A DNA stretch of 64,000 nucleotides from Winogradskyella helgolandensis (GTDB taxonomy: Bacteria > Bacteroidota > Bacteroidia > Flavobacteriales > Flavobacteriaceae). The translations under genes and the position numbers were made by a program. Numbering within the stretch: position 1 is the stretch's first letter; the number at the start of each line of letters is the position of its first letter. Below are positions 53,401-62,600 of the stretch, in pieces. Location: contig NZ_JABFHO010000001.1 of assembly GCF_013404085.1 (NCBI RefSeq), positions 3,609,501-3,673,500 on the forward strand. The letters are read 5' to 3'. The notes under the pieces are model-generated. The model did not search any database. It saw only the letters and a list, made by a program, of their open reading frames with translations, and was not told the origin of the DNA.

Positions 53401-56400
53401 TTGTTATTGAGTTTAATCCATCTTCGGCATCCGTTTCATTCAAATAAAATGTTACGGTATACAAAGTTGGGTCTGCTAAATTCTGAAGAATCTCTGCCGT
53501 TTTACTTGTTAAATCGAACTGTCCAAAGCCATCTGCAGAACTATCATCACAAATCTCTAAGGGTTCAGGTGAGGTCGCTCCCAATTGTGGAGTTGGATTA
53601 ACAAAAAGTTGTAGTGTTACAATAGAATCACAATCTGTTGCAATTGTTGAACTTTCTACGCGAGCATAAACCGTTTGCGCATTTTGTACAATATTTGAGT
53701 AAAGACCTACTATTGGGTTGACATTAATATCAGCATCTGCCATGGTTTCATGGTAACTCACTGTTAAGGTCGCATCTCCTCCTGTAATCTCATCGTCTTT
53801 AGTGGTTAAATCAAAAAGTCCATAACCATCACTATCTGGATCACAATAGTCTAAAGCAGTAGGGCTGTTTGCTACAGGAGCTTGTTCTACGACTAATTCT
53901 AACGTCGTAAAATCGTAACAACCTGTATCTATATTTTCAACGCGAACTATAATAATTTGTCCGTTACTGGTATTGGTGTATAACGTTGGTAAACTATTGG
54001 TTTCCGATTCTGCTTCAGTTAACGTCTCATAATAATTTACCGAATAATTAGGGTTACCTCCTGTGATTTCTGCAGTCTTTAAACTTAAATTAATCTGAGT
54101 TAAACCATCTGGTGTGCCATCGTCACAAACTTGTAAAGGAGTTGGTGCTATTGCTACTGGCAAAGGATTAACAATTAAGGTAAGCGTCGTAATTTCAAAA
54201 CAATCTGTATTAAAATTATTTTCGGCACGAATATAAATGGTTTGTGTACTGCTCGTATTTGTATATAATCCGGAAATCGCATTCAATCTATCTTCAGCAT
54301 CGGATTGCGATATATGATAAGTTACCGTAACATCTGTAGTGCCACCTAAAAGTAACGGTGTTTGAGACTCTAAATCGAATTGTGTAAATCCATCATTTAA
54401 AGCATCGTCACACATTTCAAAAGGTGGTAATGTATTCATCATTGGTGTATCAAACACTTCTAAGTTTAAACTTGAAATATTATAACAGTCTGTTCCATCA
54501 GTATCAACACGAACATGAATCGTTTGGTTATATGCAGATGTATTTTGAAATACTGTTGGATCTTCAATTTCTGGAGTACCCGCTTCCGCTTCTGCTTCTG
54601 ATATATAATATGACACTTCAACGGGTTGTGTATTTCCGACAATAATATCGGCTTCGGCTTGGGTTAAATCGAAAGTTCCAAAACCTTGACTATTGGCATC
54701 ACAACTTTGCAATGGAGCCACTGTATTCGCAATAGGTGCACCAACCACTTCTAGACTAAGTGTTGTATAATCTACACAGCCTAAGTCCGTTTCAACGCGC
54801 ACATAAACCGTTTGATTTGCAGACGTGCTATCATAAGGAGAAACCAATGCGGTTAATGGGTTTCCAGCTTCTGCTAAAACTTGAGTTTCATAATACGTTA
54901 CACTTACATTAGGGTCGTTATTAGAAATCGCTGCACTTTCTAATTCTAAATTAAATTCCGCTGAATTAGGGTTTACTCCATCGTTACAAATTAATAAAGG
55001 ACTTGGAGCTATAACTGTTGGTGATGGATTAACTACAATTGTTTCTGTAATATTCAGTGCAAGTACACAATTTGGAGGTAATGGATTTGTTACTGATATG
55101 ATTTCTACCTCCGTATCTGCAGTTAGACTTGGTAATGTTAATGTATAATTACCTGAAGCATCCAAATCGAATGTTTGATTTGCTCCACCATCAATTGTGT
55201 ACGTAATTGTTGCATTAGGATCACCAGAAAACTCTAACTCTCCATCTTCACCTTCACAAATAGGAGTATTATTAACTATTGTTGGTGTTGTATTTGAAGA
55301 TACCGTAATAGATTCTGAGTCCGACAAAATATTGGAGCAGATTAACACTCCTGAATCATTTAAGATTTGTGCATCTTCTAAAGTTAAAACAAAATCATCC
55401 GAAGGTGATTCAATTATAGTTCCTATACCTGATGCATCTAATAAAATCTGTTCTGACGTTCCTCCGTCAATATTGTAAAAAACAGTCGTATTTGGTGAGC
55501 CTGAAATTGTAAATGTGACGTCTTCACCTTCACATAATGCATTACTCGAAGCTGATAATGTGGCTTCAGGAATTTCAGAAACTATTAAATCAAAATCTAT
55601 TAAAGAATAACAATCTGATCCTGATATTACTTTAGCATATATCGTTTGAGGATTAGAGGTATTAGAATAAATGATAGGCAAAGGATTGACACCATCTGTA
55701 GCATCGGCTAAATTGGCATAATACTCAACCGTTTCATTTGCTAAATCATTACTTATACTACTGCTTAAGCTAATTAATGGAAAAACACCAGTAGGAACTC
55801 CTCCAATAACACTATTACTACACGCTATTTGATCATCAATTTCATTAGGTTCTGGCGGTGTCGGAAATGCTCCAGTTCCGTCCATAGCTGTACCTGTCCA
55901 TTCTATTTGAAAACCACCATCTCCTTCTGGTCTATCAACAACAATATAATAGGATTCTCCTGCATTTACATTTAACCAATATACATAACCATTACCATTT
56001 GGTCCTGGTCCTGTTTGTGTTAGTGTTGTACTTCCGTTAATTCCTGTATGATTATTAGCAAGACCTGCGGCATTAGGATTGGTTGTAGAGCAACGAATTG
56101 GATTCTGAAGATTAGAACAAACACTGTTGGGACCAAACACCCAAAAATCATAATCCACCATAATATCAGGATCGGTTGGAATTAAATCAAAACCTAAAGT
56201 TCCGGATTGTACAATATTAACCTCTAACCAAAGTGAATTATGTTCATTACCTCCACATGACGTAATTTCATAATCATTACCATATCCTGTTGCATTCGAA
56301 GAAAAGTTACCATTACCACACACCGTAATAGCATTTATACAATCATTTGGTTCTTGGGCGTTAACCTGAAAGAAAAATATACTAAAAACTATTAAAAATA

Positions 56401-56413
56401 AATACCTATTCAT
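50462..56413 (-). CDS. Giant repeat surface protein with T9SS type B (gliding-motility-associated) sorting domain
   Basis: The 1983-residue product has a signal peptide (to about residue 19, VNAQ) and an N-terminal beta domain (about 22-185, NDCINAITVCGNGNF). About 14 tandem repeats of 90-100 residues follow. Each has the core CDDxxDGFxxFDLTxK, a YHETxxDAxxGxN block, NTSNPQTIYVRV and a TGCYDxTTLTLxV end. The C-terminus (about 1895-1983) is a type B sorting domain (TPNGDGNNDTWNIEGIGS, IYIFNRYGKLLKQLSPDGEG). It is secreted by the type IX system and probably acts as a long adhesin. Repeats are well diverged, so the expansion is old. The N-terminal CNxG pattern and paired cysteines in each repeat suggest disulfides. 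Confidence 0.92.
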   Translation of the reverse strand: MNRYLFLIVFSIFFFQVNAQEPNDCINAITVCGNGNFSSNATGYGNDYEITSCGGNEHNSLWLEVNIVQSGTLGFDLIPTDPDIMVDYDFWVFGPNSVCSNLQNPIRCSTTNPNAAGLANNHTGINGSTTLTQTGPGPNGNGYVYWLNVNAGESYYIVVDRPEGDGGFQIEWTGTAMDGTGAFPTPPEPNEIDDQIACSNSVIGGVPTGVFPLISLSSSISNDLANETVEYYANLADATDGVNPLPIIYSNTSNPQTIYAKVISGSDCYSLIDFDLIVSEIPEATLSASSNALCEGEDVTFTISGSPNTTVFYNIDGGTSEQILLDASGIGTIIESPSDDFVLTLEDAQILNDSGVLICSNILSDSESITVSSNTTPTIVNNTPICEGEDGELEFSGDPNATITYTIDGGANQTFDLDASGNYTLTLPSLTADTEVEIISVTNPLPPNCVLALNITETIVVNPSPTVIAPSPLLICNDGVNPNSAEFNLELESAAISNNDPNVSVTYYETQVLAEAGNPLTALVSPYDSTSANQTVYVRVETDLGCVDYTTLSLEVVGAPIANTVAPLQSCDANSQGFGTFDLTQAEADIIVGNTQPVEVSYYISEAEAEAGTPEIEDPTVFQNTSAYNQTIHVRVDTDGTDCYNISSLNLEVFDTPMMNTLPPFEMCDDALNDGFTQFDLESQTPLLLGGTTDVTVTYHISQSDAEDRLNAISGLYTNTSSTQTIYIRAENNFNTDCFEITTLTLIVNPLPVAIAPTPLQVCDDGTPDGLTQINLSLKTAEITGGNPNYSVNYYETLTEAESETNSLPTLYTNTSNGQIIIVRVENIDTGCYDFTTLELVVEQAPVANSPTALDYCDPDSDGYGLFDLTTKDDEITGGDATLTVSYHETMADADINVNPIVGLYSNIVQNAQTVYARVESSTIATDCDSIVTLQLFVNPTPQLGATSPEPLEICDDSSADGFGQFDLTSKTAEILQNLADPTLYTVTFYLNETDAEDGLNSITNTTNYTNSDDFNQVLWIRVEDNASGCYKLTTLELIVNAIPVLVQAAPLVLCDDNNPGDEIEAFILEDAADDILNGQSGIGLTFFETQGDADNNTNPIFSPYLNTSNPQTVFVKATNNATGCTNTVTLTLRVNPIPSPAAPADLEVCDDDTDGFTNFNLEERTIDIIGGELDVAITYHETLEDANTGINAFGSPYTNIVMNQQTIYIRATNTVTGCYDISRTLTLRVLETPQVPVTLTEYVTCDSNADGFTQFDLTNKDLEILGGQTDVSLTYHVNEADALSGNNPISTPGSFTNSSNPQTIFVRLENDNNVCFDIGSFEISVALPPEAIQPSPLELCDDEIADEVTVFDLTVKNDEITGGEASWSVDYYETLAGAVNQLDPVNAEAYTNVSIAGAIANPQTLFAVVTDTDTGCTDMVTLTIRVMPNPTPTPSDQLPNLELCDDFNTGDGVEVFDLTENEILILNGEAGVAARYYESLDDAESGTNAIPDPTQYTNIDTSEQEIYVRVTNDVTDCYTIVDFTIKVHPLPEVVAVTDFIQCELFTDGFDNFDLTTKDEEVLNGQDASQFVVSYHDNLTDAEAGMNGLVSLYTNSSNPQQIFVTITNTVTGCSISTQSFNIEVQEAAQANPNMDPIVFETCDDNMETDDDPTNDSAQFDLTTRDAEVLDGQDPLNYIVTYFATQEEADLNVNSLPTLYENSTNPQVIYARVDNNTPDGTGNDTSICYEVAALTLQVNPLPKFDLEDTYTLCLNTNGTEILEPLVIETGLSTVDYSFIWTFEGTFLSETGSSLAPIEGGTYAVFITNLITGCENDDSTVVIESEPPSLTVSLMTQAFADNHVLEAVATGFGIYEYSLDGGPWQDEGIFANVSTGEHEITARDKNGCGITTESIFVIDYPLYFTPNGDGNNDTWNIEGIGSNAIIYIFNRYGKLLKQLSPDGEGWNGTFNGNALPTSDYWFSVEYDEPSSGIRKEFRANFTLKR

Positions 56414-56647
56414 TTGAATTTTTTATCATAAATTCTAATAGTCAGTAGTTTACTTACTGTGTGAAATTTGACTATATTGAAAATACTTTTTTAACTTAAT
56501 TCGGAACTGTTTATGATTTGTAAAAATAAAAATTGAGCTGACAATAGTAAAACAATTCTATCTAATAATTCCCTACCTAAAATAGTTAACAGCCAAGCTA
56601 ATAATTCATATTGCCTGACTGTTAATTGAATTTTGCTATTAAAATTC

Positions 56648-56668
56648 TAGGCTTAGATTCAAAGCCTA
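56648..56668 (-). terminator. Possible terminator after the TPR-PD40-OmpA gene
   Basis: A perfect 7-bp stem (TAGGCTT at 56648-56654 with AAGCCTA at 56662-56668) sits 20 bases after the stop of the OmpA gene on the minus strand. The T-tract after it is weak (GAATTTTAAT), so termination efficiency is uncertain. The 275-base gap to the next gene also contains TAACAG/CTGTTA arms (about 56587-56623). Confidence 0.5.
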
Positions 56669-56688
56669 AAATAGGTAATTAGTTCTAT

Positions 56689-58560
56689 TTAATCCTTAAC
56701 AATCAAAAACTCAGAGCGTCTATTTTGTGCATCGTCGTCTTCAGTACAGTTAGATTTACAATCTATTTTAGGCTCCGTTGCTCCCATGCCTTTGGCTGAT
56801 AAACGTTCTGCATGTATTCCTTTTGAAATCACATACTGCATAGTAGATTGTGCACGTCTTTCTGAGAGTTTCAAATTGTAATCTGAACTTCCTTTTGAAT
56901 CTGTATGTGAGCGCACTAAAATCTTCATCTCTGAATGGTCTTTCATAATTGCTACCAATTTATCTAACTCTAAAGCTCCTTGGTTAGTGATGTTACTCTT
57001 GTTAAACTCGAAGTAAATGTTATTTAATTTAACTTCGGTTTCTGTAATCATCTCATTTATTGGTTGTAAATCTGCATTAACAGTGACATTCTCCCCTTCT
57101 GAAGCCTCTACTTCAAAGGATGCTGTCTCATAACCGTCTTTAGAAACGGTTATCGTATAACTGTTATCACAACTTACATTGAAGCTTGTGTCTCCCTTAC
57201 TGTTGCTTGGTTGTGATGCTATGATATTCATTTGAGCATCTAATATAGAAACTTTGGCGTCTGAGATTACCGTGTTGGTATCTGCATCTTTTACCATTGC
57301 AATAGCTTCAAACTGACAAATAGGAATCGCCATATAAATATTATCTACACCTGATTTATTTGATGAAAAATAGCCGACTTTTAGAGAATTATTCACACTA
57401 AAAGCAAAATCGTCTCGATTAGTGTTTACTGCGTTTCCCAGGTTTACGGATTCTTCTTTGGTATTTAAATCGAATTTAAAAATGTCTAAACCTCCAAACC
57501 CTTGGCGTCCGCTTGATGCAAAGTATAAGATGTTATCTTCACTTATGTATGGAAAGCCTTCCTTGCCTGAGGTGTTTACTTTAGATCCCAAATTTTCTGG
57601 GGCTCCATAGGTATTACCTTCTATACTTATTTTCCAAATATCTGAATCTCCTAAACCATTTGGCATATTGGATGCAAAATATAAGGTTTTACCATCATGG
57701 CTAATACTTGGATGACTTACCGTGTACTCTGTACTGTTTATTGGTAAGGGTTCAATATTTCCCCATTTTCCTTCTACCATAGTGGCTTTGTAAATTCCTT
57801 GCTGTGCTACTTTTACACGTTTACTTTTTATCTTTTTAAACGTTCCATCACTGTGACCATCTCTGGAGAAGTACATCGTTTTACCATCGGCACTGATGGT
57901 TAATGGTCCATCGTGATACATGGTATTTAATTCTTCTACGGCTACTGGGTCTGACAAATCCCCGTTTTCACTTCGGGTTGATTGGTAAATATCTAAATAC
58001 GGTTGATTGGTCCAAGCATCATCTCGTCCTGAGGTGTTTCTTGTACTAGCAAAGTATAAGATATTGTCATTTGATAATACTGCTCCAAAATCACTTTGTG
58101 CTTCATCATTAATGTTTATGCTTTCTACATTAAAGGTTTTTGAGATATCTGCTAATTTTGGAATGTAATTGGGGTTTTCTAAATGCGCTTTGGCGCGTTG
58201 ATCATTGGGTGCCAATTTTGCAAATTCATCCATTTGTGCATTCGCCTGGTCATAATTCCCTTCCGACTTTAATACTTGAGCATATCGAAAATAGGTTTCT
58301 GGATCTTGTGTCGTTTCTAAGGCTTTTTTATACCATGTTGAAGCTTCTTTAATATTAAACAAGTTATAATAACTGTCTGCTAATTGCTTATAAACGTATG
58401 GATCTGCGGTATTATCGTCCACAAGTTCTAAATACGCATCAATAGCATCTACGTATTGATACCCTTGGTAAAGTTTATCAGCTTTTTCTGTTGCTTTGCT
58501 TTGTCCGTAGCCTAATGTTACGATGAATAAAAGGCATAAAAGACTATATGTTTTTTTCAT
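56689..58560 (-). CDS. TPR-PD40-OmpA envelope protein
   Basis: This 623-residue protein has a signal peptide (to about residue 19, GYGQ) and TPR-like helices (about 22-130, YVYKQLADSYYNLFNIKEAS). A PD40/WD40-like beta-propeller (about 140-400) carries repeated DGKTxYFxS blocks, such as ISADGKTMYFSRDGHSD and SHDGKTLYFASNMPNG. A carboxypeptidase-regulatory-like domain (about 415-495) follows, then an OmpA domain (about 510-623) with YFEFNKSNIT and LSERRAQSTMQYV. This architecture resembles PorE-like proteins and the OmpA partners encoded next to PorP/SprF-type genes. It likely links the secreted adhesin assembly to peptidoglycan. It starts 18 bases after the PorP/SprF stop, so they share an operon. 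Confidence 0.92.
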   Translation of the reverse strand: MKKTYSLLCLLFIVTLGYGQSKATEKADKLYQGYQYVDAIDAYLELVDDNTADPYVYKQLADSYYNLFNIKEASTWYKKALETTQDPETYFRYAQVLKSEGNYDQANAQMDEFAKLAPNDQRAKAHLENPNYIPKLADISKTFNVESININDEAQSDFGAVLSNDNILYFASTRNTSGRDDAWTNQPYLDIYQSTRSENGDLSDPVAVEELNTMYHDGPLTISADGKTMYFSRDGHSDGTFKKIKSKRVKVAQQGIYKATMVEGKWGNIEPLPINSTEYTVSHPSISHDGKTLYFASNMPNGLGDSDIWKISIEGNTYGAPENLGSKVNTSGKEGFPYISEDNILYFASSGRQGFGGLDIFKFDLNTKEESVNLGNAVNTNRDDFAFSVNNSLKVGYFSSNKSGVDNIYMAIPICQFEAIAMVKDADTNTVISDAKVSILDAQMNIIASQPSNSKGDTSFNVSCDNSYTITVSKDGYETASFEVEASEGENVTVNADLQPINEMITETEVKLNNIYFEFNKSNITNQGALELDKLVAIMKDHSEMKILVRSHTDSKGSSDYNLKLSERRAQSTMQYVISKGIHAERLSAKGMGATEPKIDCKSNCTEDDDAQNRRSEFLIVKD

Positions 58561-58578
58561 TTTAAAACGTTTATTTTG

Positions 58579-59514
58579 TTAGAAGAATCTAGGTGAAATG
58601 GATACTTTTTTAGAGAAATTAAGGTCGAATAATAACATAATCTCATGGGAACCTGAAGACTTTATATTTAAATCTGAGGTCGTGTAATCATAAGCGTAGC
58701 CGATTCTAATTTCTGGTGTAACGGCAAAATTAGCCATCGCTCCGACAGAGTCATCTAAACGATACGTGGCTCCAACTTCAAATTTATCATGAAACAAAAA
58801 ATTTGCCGATAAATCTAAAGAGGTAGGTGCTTCAAATGCTGATTTCACTAAGAACGACGGTTTAAATTTTGTATTGGCTGATAGGTCAAAAACATAACCT
58901 GCGGATAAAAAATAATGTAAGACTTCTGATCCGTATTCATATTGCTGACCATTATTAGTCACATCTAAATAGGTACTCTTTAACATGTTTGGCACAGATA
59001 AAGACACATAGTAATTGTCTGTATAATAAAAGGCTCCTGCTCCAATGTTTAAATAGGTATTGCTCGTGTTTTCGCTAAAGGCTTCATCACCTGCATCTGG
59101 TACATAGCCATTACCGATATCACTAAACAAACCGATATTTTGGAATGTTGCTCCTCCTTTTATTCCAAAGGCTAATTTATGCTCTCCTCCTAAATTTAAG
59201 GTGTATGAGAAATCAGCGTACACGTTATTCTCTTCTACGGGTCCTATCTTATCTGAAATGACCGATAATCCCAATCCTACATTTTTTCCTACAGGACTGT
59301 GCACTGAAAGGGTTGCTGTTTTTGGTGCATCTGTGATACCAACCCATTGTGAGCGGTACAGCAAACCTATGGACAAAGCTTCATTAGAACCTGCATAAGC
59401 TGGATTTACCACATTCATATTATACATATACTGTGTATATTGAGGGTCTTGCTGTGCGCTGACACTCACTAAGATCATAAGTGTAAAGGCGATTGTAAAA
59501 TATACTTTTTTCAT
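58579..59514 (-). CDS. PorP/SprF-family T9SS outer-membrane protein
   Basis: The 311-residue protein has a signal peptide (MKKVYFTIAFTLMILVSVSA), the mature start QQDPQYTQYMYNMNVVNPAY, and an eight- to fourteen-stranded outer-membrane beta-barrel pattern to a final phenylalanine. The QYTQYMYN...NPAYAGS opening is diagnostic of PorP/SprF. Members act with particular type B cargo proteins of the type IX secretion system, as SprF does for SprB. It lies 126 bases after the giant type B protein gene, which is therefore its probable client. I use the ATG at 59514; the extension to 59538 would need a TTG and puts charged residues before the signal peptide. Confidence 0.93.
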   Translation of the reverse strand: MKKVYFTIAFTLMILVSVSAQQDPQYTQYMYNMNVVNPAYAGSNEALSIGLLYRSQWVGITDAPKTATLSVHSPVGKNVGLGLSVISDKIGPVEENNVYADFSYTLNLGGEHKLAFGIKGGATFQNIGLFSDIGNGYVPDAGDEAFSENTSNTYLNIGAGAFYYTDNYYVSLSVPNMLKSTYLDVTNNGQQYEYGSEVLHYFLSAGYVFDLSANTKFKPSFLVKSAFEAPTSLDLSANFLFHDKFEVGATYRLDDSVGAMANFAVTPEIRIGYAYDYTTSDLNIKSSGSHEIMLLFDLNFSKKVSISPRFF

Positions 59515-59640
59515 TTGGTTACATCTATTTTTTTTCAATTGACAAATGGAATATCCTTAAATAATTAGTTCTTAATATGACTATAAGTTTATACAAGAAT
59601 ATTTCATCTCTATTTTATAGTGCTCTGTTTTCATTTATGA

Positions 59641-62600
59641 TTATTGTGCTCTGTTGATAAATACCCAACCGGTTAATGAACTGCCATCCTCTTTATGAAT
59701 GGTATAGAAATACGTGCCATCTGGTAAATCGTCTCCGTTGTTAGTTTGTCCATACCATTGGTTAGTGTACGTACCATTAAAGTTATAAACCTCGACTCCG
59801 TGACGGTTAAAGATGTTAAGTTCTTTAACTCCATAGCCTGATAAATCGAACGTATCGTTTTTACCGTTGCCATCTGGTGAGATCCCTCTTGGGATATCAC
59901 GACAGGATAGTCGCTCGGTCGTGTAGCTCGTGGTTACAGAACAACCTCCAAAATCTACGGTTACTGAAAATTGTAAGGGTACGGTGACCTCTGGGTTTTG
60001 ACTTGCATAATCCGAAACATTAAATACTTCTGAGTTTTGACCTACAACGTTGCCGTTGGCATCCATCCATGTATAAGTAGCTTCATTGGTTTCAAAAGAA
60101 TTATTTATGGGTGAGGCTGTAAGGATATAATCTGAATCATTACACTCTCCTTCGACTCCAACTTCGATCGCATCTAAAATGGTGATGTTAAATGTGCTCG
60201 TACTATTCTCTATACAGCTGGAAACATCTTCTGCGATTTCATAAGTCACATTATAATTCCCTAATGTACTTGAGGCCACGTTGATTTCCCCTGTTGTTGC
60301 GTTTATAGATAATCCACTTTCTGCACTAAATGTGCCTCCTGTGGCAAATCCGGCGACAAGTTCTGGCAAAATAGAGCTACTATCAGCACAGTAGATATCT
60401 TCTGCATAACTAAAATCGGTTACTGGTGTGGTGCTTGCTGTAATTTCTATTGTCGTGGTTGTTAAACCTGCATCTGAACAGTTAGCCTCATCAGCTTCGA
60501 CAGTGTAAGTCACCTCATGACTTCCTGCTGTTGCTGTAGATAAATCAATAGATCCTGTATTGGCATCAACCGTTAAGGTTGTTGAACTATATACACCACC
60601 TATTGTAAATCCTGAAGAAACATTCGGTAATACCGTTGATGTTTCTAATTCACAATAAGGTGATGATCCATAGTCAAACGTTGTTACAGGGGTTGTAGCA
60701 GCTATTAAATTTAGTGTTGCGGTATAAGCTCCGGCAGAAGTACATGTTTCTGTATCTCCATCGTAGGTATATGTAATTTCATGTTCTCCTGCTGTGGCTG
60801 ATGTCATATCTAAAGCACCTGTGGTTGCATCTACCGTTAAAGTTGCTGATGTGAATGTCCCGCCTGTTGCAAAACCTGTACTTAAACTTGGTGCTAGATT
60901 TACCGTTGAAACCACACATACATATTCGTAAGTAAATGTGAGTTCTGGTGTAAATGAATCACTAACAATCACTTCGATTTCTGCACGTGGGCCTTCACAA
61001 CCTTCTGTATCGACATAAGCAGCATAATAGGATGTGGTATTTACCACTGAGGTATCTGGTGTTGGTGGGGTTGCACTTCCTGTACCTCCGGTTGCTTGTG
61101 TGAACCACATTAAACTGTATGTATCTGAAGGTGTAGCTGTCAGCTGTGCTGCGGTATCATTTAAACAATACTCAACTGGACTCGTAACTTCTGGTGTGTC
61201 AGAAATGCCGTTGTACGTGATTTCTATATCGTATGAACAATAAGAGGTTTGCCATGTAAAAATGTAAACTCCTGGTTGTATAAAATTAGTTATAGACGTT
61301 GACCTACTATCAGCGTCTGTTATTGTAACTGACCCTGGATTAGTTTCACTTGGAATCCATGTTCCTACTCCATTGGCTTCTACATTGGCAATAACATTGT
61401 CACAGTCTACCACAAATGGTTCTGTAATAATGGTATTGTTTGCCGTAAAACTAACAGCATCTAATATATTTCCAATAACATTATCACCCACAGCTCTAAA
61501 AACAAATCGGGTAACATCCTGACCTTCTGGAACTTCATATTCACCTGAGATAAGTGTCCAAGCTTGGACTTCTGCTAAATTTTCACTAATGAGCGTGTAA
61601 GGTCCACCTGGAGAACCTGCTAATAATTGTACTGTACTATTCTCAGCTCTTGCAAGGTGTGCATAACTAAAATCATATAACGTTATTTCTGATGTATCAA
61701 AATCTCTATAGTACCCTCTAACATTTGGATCTTCAGGATCTATAGGTTCATTTTCATCTGATAGTAATTGCACACATTGACTGCCTTCATAAGCTTCAAA
61801 ACCAGGAGCATTTAATCCTTCCCATATAAAAATCGCTTGCCAATCTATACTTGATCTCCAACCTGGCATAGGCTCAATAGCAGCTATTGAAGTAATACCA
61901 CTTAGATAATCTAAACCAGGTTCTTCAAAACCACCATTAACCGTTTCTACGTTACATAAATCTAAAGGCGTTCTTAAACAAACTTGAAATCTACGATCAT
62001 TAGGCTCTGAACTATTTAATGTTAATCTCAATTTATAATTTTCACCAACAACTAACTCTGAAGCGTACATTGCCACTAAAACTTTATCATAAGTACAAGC
62101 TATTTCTTGCAGACTGCCACCATTGTCTTTATAAAGTGTCATTGTAACGACAGGATAAGGCATATCTCCACTAGTATCATAAAAGTTTCCAGTAAATCCA
62201 TTGACTTCAATAATATGTACTAGTGATTCAGCCGTAAAATCAAACCAAACATCACCACCATTTGTTCCATCACAACTCATGGTTTCAGATGATACTGTTG
62301 CATCAACAAATGAGACCTCTGTGACTTTAAGATCACAAGATTCATCTGAATTTATAGGTAGGGTAATCGCTGTTGTCACATCATCATTTCTTACAAAATC
62401 AAAAGGACCTGACCAATAACTTTCACCTTCAGCACTACAAACTGCTCTTACAAAATACTCATAAGTCGCAGCATTAGGATCATTAAAATCTGCAGCGGTT
62501 GGTGTATACGAATTTGTTGAAACAATGGTTCCTGATTCTGGTAATGTTCCATTTTCAATAGACTGAATAGCAACCTCCCACTCTGTTTCACTGCCACCTG

